Assembly: GCA_964470035.1 (NCBI GenBank)
Contig: CAYYBR010000230.1
Location: forward strand, 1-6,877
Length of the DNA: 6,877 bases
Origin: JAJRXG01 sp964470035
GTDB taxonomy: Bacteria > Bacteroidota > Bacteroidia > Chitinophagales > Saprospiraceae
Direction of reading: 5' to 3'
Shown: positions 6,461 through 6,877 of the stretch, in pieces
Numbering within the stretch: the stretch's first letter is position 1
Layout of the letters: the number at the start of each line of letters is the position of its first letter
Translations under genes and position numbers: made by a program
Notes under the pieces: generated by a model
The model's database searches: none
What the model saw: only the letters and a program-made list of their open reading frames with translations
Told to the model about the DNA's origin: nothing

Positions 6461-6877
6461 CTAAATCTGTTTATTCGCTAGTGCAAACGACAACGCCACT
6501 TTCATAACAGCTCCTTCTTCTGGAGTGTAATCTTGAAGTTTATGGAGCATGCGACCGCTGTCCTTGGTAAGTTCATCTTCAGTAGCTATACCAAATATCT
6601 CTTTACTACCCACAGACATCGGGACTAAGCCAGAGCTCATGTTAGTATCTATATGTGCCGTCTTACTTCCAAGTTGAAGTTTCATCCCATCACTAAGATC
6701 TATATCACCTCCTTTGGTCGTTTTCTGAGTCATGCTTACTCTTCCCCCTTTCATTGTAAAGTGATAGCGCTTATTATGAAAGGCTATGACGATGAGTTCA
6801 AGATCATTTTCTTTATACTCCTTATGGGCAAAAGCCATGATGGCCTCGTCGTAGATATTGAAAAAGCAACCATAATC
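6461..6877 (-). CDS. Unrecognised protein, possibly 5'-truncated by the window edge
   Basis: I do not recognise this gene. The frame stays open from the TAG at 6461 to the right edge (138 codons plus the stop). ATG 6838 gives a 125-residue protein and has GAGG 5 bases before it (GAGG-N5-ATG), so it may be the true start. The frame also continues 13 codons upstream to the edge (N-I-Y-D-E-A-I before that Met), so a longer protein is equally possible. Visible features are a beta-rich N-terminal half (L-E-L-I-V-I-A-F, then R-Y-H-F-T-M-K-G-G-R-V), a Gly/Asp-containing middle, and an Ala/Leu C-terminal helix ending in L-A-N-K-Q-I. There is no signal peptide in the visible part, no membrane segment and no Cys-rich region. 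It runs the same way as the downstream genes but is 178 bases away, so cotranscription is uncertain. Confidence 0.7.
   Translation of the reverse strand, partial: DYGCFFNIYDEAIMAFAHKEYKENDLELIVIAFHNKRYHFTMKGGRVSMTQKTTKGGDIDLSDGMKLQLGSKTAHIDTNMSSGLVPMSVGSKEIFGIATEDELTKDSGRMLHKLQDYTPEEGAVMKVALSFALANKQI

Overview
The window looks like a chromosomal piece of a Bacteroidota bacterium. The evidence is a PurC of the Bacteroides/Flavobacteria kind, a very large Cys-rich tandem-repeat surface protein that begins with a SprB-like repeat, and AT-rich intergenic DNA with weak ribosome binding sites. A Saprospiria- or Flavobacteriia-like source is my guess; nothing here fixes the genus. Every gene I can support is on the minus strand.

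Read in the direction of transcription (right to left), there are four genes. First is an unrecognised protein whose 5' end may lie beyond the right edge (6461-6877). After a 178-base gap comes a small protein resembling a Nudix fold but without a Nudix box (5851-6282). Only 2 bases after its stop codon, purC starts on a TTG codon (4910-5848); PurC makes SAICAR in purine synthesis. These two genes are very probably one transcript.

Next is a 729-base AT-rich gap (4181-4909) with no convincing gene. It holds two perfect inverted repeats, a short palindrome and a weak promoter-like match.

The left 60% of the window is one continuous minus-strand reading frame: 1393 codons from an ATG at 4180 to the left edge with no stop. 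I translated all of it by hand. It encodes a signal peptide, a SprB-like repeat, a Cys-rich spacer module, then 12 tandem repeats of about 93 residues and the start of a divergent thirteenth. It is probably a secreted or surface adhesin whose C-terminus (where a type IX secretion sorting domain would be expected) lies outside the window.

The most interesting signal is in this array. Repeats 1-4 carry four cysteines each. Repeats 5-12 strictly alternate: odd repeats lack Cys3 and keep Cys4, even repeats keep Cys3 and lack Cys4. This suggests a two-repeat building block, possibly stapled by a disulfide between neighbouring domains.
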